Shown here: positions 18,735 to 28,123 of the stretch, one piece after another
Layout: each line of letters opens with the position of its first letter
Numbering within the stretch: position 1 is the stretch's first letter
NCBI GenBank assembly: GCA_016234855.1
Contig: JACRNO010000025.1
Coordinates: 1-35,270 of the forward strand
Origin: Deltaproteobacteria bacterium
GTDB lineage: Bacteria > Desulfobacterota > GWC2-55-46
Reading direction: 5' to 3'
Length of the DNA: 35,270 nucleotides
Position numbers and translations under genes: made by a program
The notes under the pieces: generated by a model
The model's input: the letters and a program-made list of their open reading frames with translations, nothing else
Databases searched by the model: none
Told to the model about the DNA's origin: nothing

Positions 18735-19547
18735 ATGAAGAAGAGCCTTCCGTTATTCTTATACATCTGCGTCCTGGCAGGCCTCGGCTCTCTTGCGGCG
18801 TGCTCCGCCGGACAGGACCAGGACGTTGCCGTTGCAACGGTAAACGACGCGCCGATACTCCTTAAAGACCTGCGCGAAGAACTCCTGAAGTCGTCCGAGA
18901 GGAAGTCCGATGGCGAGTTCACGCGCTCCGAACTTGAGGCGCGCCTGGGCATCATGATAGACAGAAAGCTCATGGTGCAGGAGGCGGTAAACCTGGGGCT
19001 TGCCAACGACGAGCGGTTCCTCAAGACCATAAAGTCCTTCTGGGAACAGACGCTCATAAGGGAGCTTGTCGCGGTAAAGACAAAGCAGTGGAGCGAGACG
19101 CTCGCGGTCTCTGACGGTGAGATAAGCGCCCTCTACGCCCGGATGCGGTATAAGGTCTACGTCAAGGAGGCGCACACCCCGGACCCGCGCGTCGCGGAGG
19201 CGATATTGGGCAGGATGCGCGCCAATGGCCGGGTGGAGGGGATGACCAGGCGCGGTCCGCTCTTTGCCGAGCGCGTCGGCATGTACGACCCTCTCTATAA
19301 CGTCTTTGACATGAAGACCGGGCAGGCGGCCATCTGGCCGGAGCCCGGCGGGTACCTGATAGTCATGGTGACGGGAAAGACGCGGTTGGCGCTGCCGCCG
19401 TTTAAGTCCGTGCGCGCCGAGACGAAGAGGTATATATTCGAAAAGAAGAAGGAGCATGCGATAGATGAGTGGCTTGACGGGCTCAAGACGGCATCGCGCG
19501 TGAAGGTAAACGCCCCGGAGCTCGGTAAGATAAAGAGGGTGGAGTGA
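18735..19547 (+). CDS. SurA-N/PpiC-family-like lipoprotein
   Basis: Lipobox LAAC; VATVNDAPILLKDLREELL...LEARLGIMIDRKLMVQEAVNLGL SurA N-domain pattern. Confidence 0.75.
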   Translation: MKKSLPLFLYICVLAGLGSLAACSAGQDQDVAVATVNDAPILLKDLREELLKSSERKSDGEFTRSELEARLGIMIDRKLMVQEAVNLGLANDERFLKTIKSFWEQTLIRELVAVKTKQWSETLAVSDGEISALYARMRYKVYVKEAHTPDPRVAEAILGRMRANGRVEGMTRRGPLFAERVGMYDPLYNVFDMKTGQAAIWPEPGGYLIVMVTGKTRLALPPFKSVRAETKRYIFEKKKEHAIDEWLDGLKTASRVKVNAPELGKIKRVE

Positions 19548-20146
19548 TGAAGAATAAACGCAGGACCGTCTATATCAAAAAGAGGTTCCAGGCGACCTTC
19601 GCGATAAAGTTCCTTGCCATCATAGTGGCCGAGGCCCTGCTGGCCGCCGGGATACTGGTCTATATCTCGATGGGCACTATGGTTGCGGGATACCGCGGCA
19701 GCGAGATAGTCATAGCCCCCACGCGGGATTATTTCTTCCCAACGGCGCTCCTGGCCAACCTCGTTATCATAGCGATAACGGCGGCGGCCGGGTTTGTCGT
19801 CCTGTTGTTCGTCTCTCACAGGATTGCCGGGCCGCTTTACAGGTTCGAAAAGAGCCTCGACGAACTGGCGGAAGGAGACCTCACTCACAGGTCCCGGCTG
19901 CGTAACGCGGATGAGCTCAAGCCGTTTGCCGAGCGGCTCAACGCCTTCAGCGAGAAGATGGAGTCGTCGGTCGGCCGCATAAAGCGCGAGTCAGCCTCCC
20001 TCGGGCAGACCCTTGCGCAAATGCGCTCCGTCGTGGAGGAGGATAAGGCCATGACGGCGAAGTTGGATATACTGGTCAGCGACGCCATAGACAGGCTCGG
20101 CGCCCTTGACAGGGCCGCGGGTTTTTTCAAGACGTCCAGAGATTAA
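19544..20146 (+). CDS. HAMP-domain membrane protein
   Basis: Two TM helices then HRIAGPLYRFEKSLDELAEGDLTHRSRLRNADELKPFAERLN HAMP signature and coiled coil. Confidence 0.8.
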   Translation: MMKNKRRTVYIKKRFQATFAIKFLAIIVAEALLAAGILVYISMGTMVAGYRGSEIVIAPTRDYFFPTALLANLVIIAITAAAGFVVLLFVSHRIAGPLYRFEKSLDELAEGDLTHRSRLRNADELKPFAERLNAFSEKMESSVGRIKRESASLGQTLAQMRSVVEEDKAMTAKLDILVSDAIDRLGALDRAAGFFKTSRD

Positions 20147-20251
20147 CCTCGCAGGTTTGCCGGACTTTTTCCCGCGCTTGACCGACGCTTAATCCCCGAT
20201 ATCCCAGCCCAAGCCTTATGGAGAGAGCGGCCTTCCCGCGCCGGGGATACC

Positions 20252-20794
20252 GTGCATAGAGCGCGTAAGATAATCGCAGGGGCTATTGTTGCCGGCGCCC
20301 TTTTTCTGACGGGCGCGGCGCTCGCCTCTGATGCGCCGCAAAAGACCCTTGAGACGAGGTACGCGGACCTGTATTATCGCGACGACGAGACCCTGCGTTC
20401 TTTCGGCAGACAGATAGGCGCCATATCTTTTTTCAGCAGGGACGGGGCCAGGACCGCCGAGCTCGTCGCGGCGCAGTTGGAAGATATCGTATCCCGCGTA
20501 AGGAGGCGGCTCGATATGTATCCCGAGGGGCCGCGCTTCAATATACGGGTATATCCGACCTATCTTGAGATTCAGGCCGTCTATATGACATACGATATGA
20601 ACGCGCGAGCGCCGATAGCCTTCTATGCGCACGCGGCCAGGAGCATCTACGTCTCGGTCGCGGACGTCACAGACGGCGTGCTTGCCCACGAGATAGCGCA
20701 TGCCGTGATATCCATTTATTTTGTTACCCCGCCGCCCGCGCGGATGCAGGAGATACTCGCTCAATACGTAGACCGCCATCTGTGGGACGAGTGA
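20252..20794 (+). CDS. Secreted peptidase-MA-like putative metallopeptidase
   Basis: Signal peptide; HEIAH at AHEIAHAV followed 16 residues later by E in MQEILAQYVD (gluzincin-like). Confidence 0.65.
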   Translation: MHRARKIIAGAIVAGALFLTGAALASDAPQKTLETRYADLYYRDDETLRSFGRQIGAISFFSRDGARTAELVAAQLEDIVSRVRRRLDMYPEGPRFNIRVYPTYLEIQAVYMTYDMNARAPIAFYAHAARSIYVSVADVTDGVLAHEIAHAVISIYFVTPPPARMQEILAQYVDRHLWDE

Positions 20795-20955
20795 GGGCGG
20801 CGCTCCGGGGCGCGTTGGCGGCTTGAGCCTGTGCCGTCCGTCCTGCTTGTGTTGACGCCGGTTTGCTCTGGCGATTGTTTTTTTCCGAGTTCAAAGGCCC
20901 GCTTGTTTATTAAAGATATCGGAGTCCGCTATCTTAGCGATAATACTCTTTTTTC

Positions 20956-20984
20956 TTGACAGGAATTTTTACAGGGCATATTAT
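20956..20984 (+). promoter_or_regulatory. Strong sigma70-like promoter
   Basis: TTGACA (20956-20961), 17-nt spacer, TATTAT (20979-20984). Confidence 0.55.
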
Positions 20985-21085
20985 GAACCTATATCAGGAT
21001 GTCAATCTTTCCGTAGATTAGACGTCGTGGATGTCATTGCCTGCTGCAATCGTTCTCAGCTAATCTCAGCCATGGAGTTGCATCT

Positions 21086-21424
21086 ATGAGGAGCATCGGA
21101 ATCACTTCAGTGGCTCGCGTTACCCTTTTTAAAACCCTTGAATGCAAGTTAACGGCCGGTCTGTTCGCGCCCCTGTTCGTGGCGTTTATCTGTGCCTTTT
21201 AATACCGTGGTGCAGGCCGCGTTAGCCGCAGGCGCGAAGGGGTCGGATGCAGTCAAGGGCGCGCAGACCTCAGGCCTTACGGCTGACGAGGTGGCGAGCG
21301 CGTTGAGCGCTCAGGTCTTCGGTTTCAGCGATGCGCCTGCAGCAGGGCTGCTAAGCGTACGGCGCCTGCATACAGCGCCCCGGGCGGCGCCGCAGTCAAC
21401 GGTTGCAAGTCCGGTGATATGAAT
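21086..21424 (+). pseudogene. Decayed paralogue of the 23239-23814 repeat protein
   Basis: Short signal-like ORF 21086-21202 (MRSIGIT...LTAGLFAPLFVAFICAF*) then, in another frame, FNTVVQAALAAGAKGSDAVKGAQTSGLTADEVASALS...QSTVASPVI* resembling LKTVVAAAHNAGAKDKDITQGAKDAGVKPELAASTLA...PSTKVSSPII*. Confidence 0.6.
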
Positions 21425-21711
21425 AAGTGCAGGCCGGCTATCGCATCTTCAAGAACGGCTCAGGCCTTATTTGGGCGCGTATACACCGGATTTTTTTTGA
21501 CGCTTCCTTGAGAAATACCTCGGATGCCGGTTTTGTCGGATGAATGCAGTGGAAAGGCCTTGACAGGATAGGGAGACTGTAATACTCTAATGCATGTTAT
21601 TTCCCTCGATTAATCAATAAACTAATTAGTTTGCAGGGCTTTTTAATGCAGCCAATCTTCTTGCGTCAATCGCTTTGACGGAAGATCTGTTTTTTTATAT
21701 AAAAGAGCAGG

Positions 21712-21846
21712 ACAACACCCCCTCTTTTTTTAAAGAGGGGGCAGGGGGAGTTAACTAAAGGGCGCTGGATGAGAGAATGCGAGAGGGATTTGTGAAAGGC
21801 CTATCAGATAACCCCCTCAGCCCCCTTTTCCAAAGGGGGGATTATA
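21712..21846. repeat. Inverted pair of CCCCCT-rich palindromic repeats
   Basis: CCCCCTCTTTTTTTAAAGAGGGGGCAGGGGGAGTTA and TAACCCCCTCAGCCCCCTTTTCCAAAGGGGGG in opposite orientation. Confidence 0.7.
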
Positions 21847-21879
21847 ACGATGAATCTTAGCGGGAGGCGCAAGAGAGCA

Positions 21880-23040
21880 ATGAACATCATCAAGAAGGCG
21901 GCTATCGGAGCAATAGCATCTATTTTACTGCCGGTCGCGGCAATGGCGGAAGGCAACCTTCACGCCGGTCCGCTTGAATTCCATCCTTTCCTCCAGCTGA
22001 GGGAGGCGTACAGCAACAATATATATACGACGCCGAACCTGAAGAAGCCGGACTGGTATACGAATACCGTGGCCGGGCTCAGGCTCGACCTGCCGTTCAG
22101 GGAGCACAGGGCCCAGGCCGGGTATAGCGCCGAATTCAGAAGATATGCGAAGTACGACTCTGAGAATACGACTGACCACCATGCAAACGGCCTACTTGAT
22201 TTCAAGTTTGGCAGGCGTCTTGGTCTTACCCTTACCGACGTATATGCCAAGGGGCATGAGGGCCGCGGCGAGTCGTCCACCGGCTTCATAGAGCGGTATG
22301 AGACGAACGCGGCAGCGGCCTCGGCATCCTACGCGCTGGCGGACATATCAAAGGTTCAGCTTGATTATACGAGGATCAGTTGGGACTATAAGGAGAGCGG
22401 GTTCAGGAACAGGAACGAGGACCTTGTCTCCGCCTACATATATCTGAGATTCCTGCCGAAGACATCCGGCTTTATCGAGTATGACCATAAGTATATCGAT
22501 TATAACGCCAATAACTCCAATTTGAACAGCATGGAGGACTCCGGTTCTCTTGGCTTGAAATGGGAGGCGACCGAGACCTCCACCGGCACGGTCAAGGCCG
22601 GTTTTGTACAGAAGAACTTCAGCAATACGGCCAACAAGGACTTTAAGACATGGACGGCCTCGGCTGATGTCAATCATGAGTTTACGGATTTTTCCGGCTT
22701 CAGCCTCGGCGCGTACAGGATGGTCAACGAGACGACGTTGACCGGCAACAGGTATATCGTCAGCACCGGCGGCAATCTTGAGTTGAGGCATAAATTTTTC
22801 ACCAAGTTTACCGGCATCGTAACCGCCGCCATTGCCAACGACAGATTCTCGGATACCCAATCCGGCGTCGGGCCCGTAAGAAAGGACACCACCGTCTCAG
22901 GCGGGGCGGGCCTCAAGTATGCGATGCGGGACTGGCTTAACGCGGGGCTCGACTATACGCACAAGGATAAGAACTCGAATAATAACGCCAGCGACTATGA
23001 AGAAAATATCTATGGCGTCAACATCAATTTCGAGTTATAA
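21880..23040 (+). CDS. Outer-membrane beta-barrel protein (BBP2-like) of polysaccharide locus
   Basis: Signal peptide MNIIKKAAIGAIASILLPVAAMAEG; LEFHPFLQLREAYSNNIY...; alternating beta-strand pattern; terminal YGVNINFEL. ORF-track start 21850 also possible. Confidence 0.8.
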   Translation: MNIIKKAAIGAIASILLPVAAMAEGNLHAGPLEFHPFLQLREAYSNNIYTTPNLKKPDWYTNTVAGLRLDLPFREHRAQAGYSAEFRRYAKYDSENTTDHHANGLLDFKFGRRLGLTLTDVYAKGHEGRGESSTGFIERYETNAAAASASYALADISKVQLDYTRISWDYKESGFRNRNEDLVSAYIYLRFLPKTSGFIEYDHKYIDYNANNSNLNSMEDSGSLGLKWEATETSTGTVKAGFVQKNFSNTANKDFKTWTASADVNHEFTDFSGFSLGAYRMVNETTLTGNRYIVSTGGNLELRHKFFTKFTGIVTAAIANDRFSDTQSGVGPVRKDTTVSGGAGLKYAMRDWLNAGLDYTHKDKNSNNNASDYEENIYGVNINFEL

Positions 23041-23203
23041 TCAAACAGTTGCATGGTCGAAGGATGTATCTATTCCGAGGCCTGAGGCGTCTTGTATGAA
23101 ACGAAGCGTCCTGCCTTATCGCGTTTGAGTTTGCGCGGGATGACCGTTTTGGTCGTAATCTCGTCTCCATGAATGATGGTAGGGCGGTTGCCCGGCAAGT
23201 CGT

Positions 23204-23223
23204 ATGAGCGTTCTCACGCTCAT
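23204..23223 (+). promoter_or_regulatory. Hairpin immediately upstream of the RBS of the repeat-protein gene
   Basis: ATGAGCGT TCTC ACGCTCAT followed by TAAGGAGG. Confidence 0.45.
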
Positions 23224-23238
23224 TAAGGAGGAAGACGT

Positions 23239-23814
23239 ATGAAAAGACTGATTCTGGGCGTTGCCATGCTCGCGCTTACAGGCACCCTTTGCGCTCCGCA
23301 GGCATGGGCCAAGGAAGCGGTTAAGAACGGGGGGAATCAGGGCGCGGTCGCCTTGTCCATAGACCTCCAGATAGAGCGGATGGTTAAAGAGGGTGCGCCG
23401 GCAAAGGTTATCCTCTGGAAGTATGTGGACGCAGGTCTGGACGTCTCAGACGTCGTAAGGATGCTGCATAAGGCCGGGGCTAATGACGGCGCCGTTGTCA
23501 AGGCCGCCATAACCGAAGGTTTCTCCGCAAAGCAGGTGGTCAAGGCGGCGATCTCATCCGGAGCTGACCTCAAGACGGTCGTGGCCGCTGCCCATAATGC
23601 CGGAGCAAAGGATAAAGATATAACGCAGGGCGCGAAGGATGCCGGCGTAAAGCCGGAGTTGGCCGCAAGTACCCTGGCTGAAGTCAAAGGCGAGGGCGCG
23701 CCGCAGACGTTTGCGTTTACGCCGACGGGGCCGGCGCCGGAAAGGCCAGGTATTCCTGCTCCTGGTGTTGGCGGCGCACCGCCGTCAACAAAAGTGTCAA
23801 GTCCGATAATATAG
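23239..23814 (+). CDS. Small secreted protein with about 14-residue tandem helical repeats
   Basis: Signal peptide ending AQAWA-like; units DAGLDVSDVVRMLHK/AGANDGAVVKAAIT/EGFSAKQVVKAAIS/SGADLKTVVAAAHN/AGAKDKDITQGAKD. Confidence 0.8.
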   Translation: MKRLILGVAMLALTGTLCAPQAWAKEAVKNGGNQGAVALSIDLQIERMVKEGAPAKVILWKYVDAGLDVSDVVRMLHKAGANDGAVVKAAITEGFSAKQVVKAAISSGADLKTVVAAAHNAGAKDKDITQGAKDAGVKPELAASTLAEVKGEGAPQTFAFTPTGPAPERPGIPAPGVGGAPPSTKVSSPII

Positions 23815-24046
23815 GATAGGGCGTTCAGCGGAACTGCTTTTTTAAATGTGGCGCGAAGAGGTCTGATTCGCCCGGATGCGATTAAGGGATTGTTGCTTTG
23901 TAAATAAAAGGCTGACAATGCCTTACGCCAACGGGGTAAGAGGCTCGTGAAGGTTGGCGCCCCTGACGGTAATTACGCAACATGGCAGTATGGAATCAGA
24001 GTTATTGAGCAATCTCCGGTTAATCTGGCCACAACCATCCGGTAAC

Positions 24047-24778
24047 ATGAGAAAATGGCTTTGCCTGGCCGTTCAAAAGGAAGACGCTGCTATTCCTTTG
24101 AAGCCTGCCTGGCCGCCATTTTTTTTATTTGCGGCAAGGTCTGTTTGCGCGGCGTTGATATCCTTAAGCGTATGTATTGCAATATCATCCGAGGCGAAGG
24201 CCGCGGCGGCGGTCGCGGGCAAGTTGTCGATAGTAAAGGGCGGCGTTACCATTGAGAGGCCCGGCACAGGCAAGGTAACGGACGTGAAGCCGGGCGCGGA
24301 ATTGCTCGTCGGGGACGTCATTACCATAGGCGAAGGCGCCGATGCCCAACTCGTTTTGCCGGATTCGGCCTTTGTGAATCTTGCGCCCGGGGCCTCACTC
24401 AGGGTCAATCAATATTCCTTTGACCCCGGGTCTGAAAAAAGGATGGTCTTTGTCAGGCTCATGCGCGGGAAGGCGCGTTTCGTCGTCTACAACCGGATGA
24501 GCCATGATTCCGCCGTCATAGTGGAGACCGACAGCGCCAGGGTTACGGCGTCCGGGACGGTTGATTTTGTCATGAACGTCATGGCTGATGCTACGGAGAC
24601 GCTGGCGCTGTCAGGGTTCGTCCGGGTAAATAATTCATCGGATTTCGTCGTAGGGACGGTAAGCCTCGGTGAAAATCTCATGACTATCGTAAAGGCGAAG
24701 ACGCCGCCGTCCGGGCCCGTCGCTATGAACAGGCGGCAGAGAAAAGAATATATAAGACGGGTGCGGCAATCGCGCTGA
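24047..24778 (+). CDS. FecR-domain protein of polysaccharide export locus
   Basis: KLSIVKGGVTIERPGTGKVTDVKPGAELLVGDVITIGEGADAQLVLPDSAFVNLAPGASLRV; start placed at MRKWLCLAV (ORF track extends to 23954). Confidence 0.8.
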   Translation: MRKWLCLAVQKEDAAIPLKPAWPPFFLFAARSVCAALISLSVCIAISSEAKAAAAVAGKLSIVKGGVTIERPGTGKVTDVKPGAELLVGDVITIGEGADAQLVLPDSAFVNLAPGASLRVNQYSFDPGSEKRMVFVRLMRGKARFVVYNRMSHDSAVIVETDSARVTASGTVDFVMNVMADATETLALSGFVRVNNSSDFVVGTVSLGENLMTIVKAKTPPSGPVAMNRRQRKEYIRRVRQSR

Positions 24779-24784
24779 GGGCGG

Positions 24785-25621
24785 ATGAAGATAACTATAA
24801 TGAAGAGACCTGTATACATATTAATGATCGTGATGGCGTTGCTGTCCCTTGCCGTGCTTGCGGGGCCTGTCCCGTCCGTCCATGCGGATGAATACAGGGT
24901 CGGGGAGGGCGACCTCCTCAGGATAACCGTATACGACCATGCCGACATGAACACCGACGCAAGGGTAAGCGGCGACGGCAGGATAACCTTTCCCCTCATC
25001 GGCGAGGTGGACGTCATGGGCCTCACTTCCGCCGACGTGGAGAAGAAGATAGCCGGGGCGCTCAACCCGGACTATATCATAAAGCCGCAGGTCTCGGTCT
25101 TCATAGTCGAGTATAAGAGCAAGAAGGTGACCGTCCTCGGCGAGTTCATAAAGCCGGGGCTTGTCGAGCTTCGCGGCAACTCCACGCTCCTTGAGGTCAT
25201 ATCAGGCGCGGGCGGGATAACCGCCAACGCCGGTGATATGCTCTACATACAGAGGAAGATATTCCGCGGCGGGAGCGCCAGGGGCGAAGATATCACCGTG
25301 ACCGTGGAGCTCAAGAGGCTGCTTGAGGAAGGCGATATAGGAGCCAATGTCCCGGTCCAGGACGGCGACAGCATATATGTGCCGAGGGCGTCGTTCGTCT
25401 ACGTCACCGGCGAGGTCAAGACGCCGGGCGCATATAAGATAACGAAAGGACTTACAGTTCTGAAGGCCATAACCATTGCGGGCGGTTTTACTCCAAAGGC
25501 GTGGCAGGGCAGGACGAAGATAGTCCGCAAGGGCGATAAGGGAGAGGAAACCATCTCGGCAAGCCTGGACGCCCTTGTCATGGAAGACGACGTCATCGTG
25601 GTGCCCGAGAGCTTTTTTTAA
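24785..25621 (+). CDS. Polysaccharide export protein (Wza-like, Poly_export + SLBB)
   Basis: YRVGEGDLLRITVYDHADMNTDARVSGDGRITFPLIGEVDVMGLT; SLBB segments. Confidence 0.93.
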   Translation: MKITIMKRPVYILMIVMALLSLAVLAGPVPSVHADEYRVGEGDLLRITVYDHADMNTDARVSGDGRITFPLIGEVDVMGLTSADVEKKIAGALNPDYIIKPQVSVFIVEYKSKKVTVLGEFIKPGLVELRGNSTLLEVISGAGGITANAGDMLYIQRKIFRGGSARGEDITVTVELKRLLEEGDIGANVPVQDGDSIYVPRASFVYVTGEVKTPGAYKITKGLTVLKAITIAGGFTPKAWQGRTKIVRKGDKGEETISASLDALVMEDDVIVVPESFF

Positions 25622-25770
25622 CGACGGTTGTGAGTCCGGGGCGCTGACGCCTCCTTGCCGTCCGTCAAGCGGGTTTCGTCGAGACGGCTCGTAAAGAGTT
25701 GTTGTGGCCATCGTGTTCGGCCCCGTCAACTCCTGACGGCGGCCTGCCAACCTCTGGCGTGATAATAATC

Positions 25771-25787
25771 GGCCCGCAAGGCGGGCC
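25771..25787 (+). promoter_or_regulatory. Hairpin in the 241-nt leader of the BY-kinase gene
   Basis: GGCCCGC AAG GCGGGCC. Confidence 0.35.
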
Positions 25788-25862
25788 TCACGCCGTCCTT
25801 AAACCTTAATATAAAAATATCCGCATGCGCTTGCGGCGCAAAATATTTGCCAAGGAGACGTC

Positions 25863-28106
25863 ATGAAGCTCGATACGGATGAAATCCATCTGCTGGATTA
25901 TTGGCGGGTGCTTCTCAAGAGAAGGCATATTGCGATAAGCGTCCTTGTGGCCGCGGTGGGGCTTACGGCCATATACTCCTTCCTTCTGACGCCCGTCTAT
26001 CAGGGGACGGCGCGGATACTCATCGACCTTGAAAGGAACGGCACCATGAACTTTTCGGAGGACGGCGCCGCGGTCATACAGATGAGGGACACCTCCGATT
26101 ACTTCAAGACGCAGACGGAAATACTCGCCTCGCGCTCTTTCGCCGACAGGGTCGTCAGAAAGGCTAAACTCGACAAGAATCCCTATTATCTGGAGAAGCT
26201 GGCCCGGCGCAACAACAGTATCGTCAACTCCGTTGCCGGCGCCGTAAAAGACGCGATAGGGAGCGTATTCCCTCCCAAGGTAACGCAGATAGAGGGTTTT
26301 GCCGACCTTCAGTCCGAGCAGGAACTCGACCCCGGCCTGACCGATATAGTCCTCGATGAGGTAAGCGTCGAGACCGGCAGGGACGGCAATATCATGACGC
26401 TGCAGTATCAATCGGAGAGTCCGGTTGTCGCCGCCGCCATGGCGAACGCGGCCGCCGAGGCCTATATCGAGCATAACCTTGAGATACGCGTCAGGCCTTA
26501 TCGGAGCGCCGTTGAATGGCTTTCGGCCCGCCTGGTCGAGATAAGGGCCAAGGTCGAGAGCTCCGAGAAGGCCCTGCAACAGTACAAGGAAGGCAAGGGC
26601 ATAGTTTCGTTCGAGTCGAAGGAGAACGTCATTACGCAGAAGCTCGGCGAGCTCGTCACGCAGATGGTCGTAGTGCAGGGCAAGCGCGCCGAGGCCGAGG
26701 TAAGGTACAATCAGATAAAGTCGGTAATCAACAGTCCCGAACTCCTTTACACCGTTCCGGATATCATGAACAACCTTGTGATACAGGGGTTGCGTAACGA
26801 GGAACTGGGTCTCAAAAAGAAGATATCCGAGATGAGCGAGACGTACGGGCAGAAGCACCCTCAGATGATCAAGGCCAAGAACGAGCTCGACAGCGTTCAG
26901 AAGAACATACGCGACGAGGCCCGGAAGATGCTTAACGCCGCCAAGATAGAGTATGAGATATCAAGAAACAGGGAGACATCCCTTGAAAAAGAGGTCGAGG
27001 ACCAGAAGCGCGAGGTGCTCACCCTCAGCCAGAAGGCCATAGACTTCAATGTCCTGGCCGGAGAGTCCGAGTCGAACAAGCAGTTCTACGAGATTTTGCT
27101 CAAGAAGTTGCAGGAGGCGTCGCTATCGAGCGGCATAAATATCTCCGGCGCGCAGGTCATCGACCCGGCCGTGGTGCCGCAGTCCCCTGTCAGACCCAGG
27201 AAGGCCTTCAACCTGTTGCTCGCCCTTTTTGCGGGAGCCTTTGGCGGGGTTCTCGCGGCGATGTTCGTAGAGTATATGGACGATACGATTAAGGGGCCGG
27301 AAGACGTCGACAGGTTGTTTCAGACCCCGTGCCTCGGCGTGGTGCCTTCTTCAAATGAAGGAGAAGGGCCTCTATACGTCAAGGCTGACGCCAAGTCGTC
27401 CATAGTCGAGGCATACAGAGGCATACGCACGGGCATACTCCTGTCTTCCGTTGATAACGCCCTTAAGGTAATACTGGTGACGTCGACGACCCCGTCCGAG
27501 GGCAAGACGACCACGGCCGCGAACCTCGCTGTTTCAATGGCTTTGATGGGTGAGAAGGTGCTTCTCATAGACCTTGATATGAGACGGCACAACGTGCATG
27601 AAGTCTTCGGGCTTGATAACACGGTCGGCATAAGCGACATGATAATCAATCACGGCATCCTGCCCGGGGCTGAAAAAGACGCGCCCGGCATCCCGAATCT
27701 GAAGGTCATCACCGGCGGCACGGTCGCCCCGAATCCGGCGGAGATACTCGCCTCGGCGCATCTTGCGTCCATAGTCTCGGGCCTTCGCGGCCGTTATGAC
27801 AGGATTATAATCGATTCTCCGCCTCTCGTGATATTCTCCGATTCGCTTATCCTCTCGCGCATCGTGGACGGCACGATACTCGTCGTATGGGCGGGGGTGA
27901 CGGGCAAAGGGCTCGTAGACAAGTGTATACAGAGCCTTGTTAACGTCAATGCGAAGATGTTAGGCGTGGTCATCAACAAGTTTGCAGTCTCCGGCAAGCG
28001 CGGTTCCGGGTACAGTTCGTATAGCTACTATCATTACTACGATACCTACTACAACAGAAAGTCAGAGAAGAAGGCCTCGTTCTTCTCCGGCTGGTTCGGC
28101 AGGTAA
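25863..28106 (+). CDS. Wzz/GumC chain-length determinant fused to BY-kinase
   Basis: Wzz N-terminal; Walker A TSTTPSEGKTTTAANLA, A' LLIDLDMRR, B DRIIIDSPP; Tyr-rich tail YSSYSYYHYYDTYY. Confidence 0.95.
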   Translation: MKLDTDEIHLLDYWRVLLKRRHIAISVLVAAVGLTAIYSFLLTPVYQGTARILIDLERNGTMNFSEDGAAVIQMRDTSDYFKTQTEILASRSFADRVVRKAKLDKNPYYLEKLARRNNSIVNSVAGAVKDAIGSVFPPKVTQIEGFADLQSEQELDPGLTDIVLDEVSVETGRDGNIMTLQYQSESPVVAAAMANAAAEAYIEHNLEIRVRPYRSAVEWLSARLVEIRAKVESSEKALQQYKEGKGIVSFESKENVITQKLGELVTQMVVVQGKRAEAEVRYNQIKSVINSPELLYTVPDIMNNLVIQGLRNEELGLKKKISEMSETYGQKHPQMIKAKNELDSVQKNIRDEARKMLNAAKIEYEISRNRETSLEKEVEDQKREVLTLSQKAIDFNVLAGESESNKQFYEILLKKLQEASLSSGINISGAQVIDPAVVPQSPVRPRKAFNLLLALFAGAFGGVLAAMFVEYMDDTIKGPEDVDRLFQTPCLGVVPSSNEGEGPLYVKADAKSSIVEAYRGIRTGILLSSVDNALKVILVTSTTPSEGKTTTAANLAVSMALMGEKVLLIDLDMRRHNVHEVFGLDNTVGISDMIINHGILPGAEKDAPGIPNLKVITGGTVAPNPAEILASAHLASIVSGLRGRYDRIIIDSPPLVIFSDSLILSRIVDGTILVVWAGVTGKGLVDKCIQSLVNVNAKMLGVVINKFAVSGKRGSGYSSYSYYHYYDTYYNRKSEKKASFFSGWFGR

Positions 28107-28123
28107 GACGCCTTTATTGACAG

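Noticed and set aside
25806-26858. 350-aa minus-strand ORF opposite the Wzz/BY-kinase gene
   Set aside because: Antisense to a clearly conserved CDS; no domain evidence.
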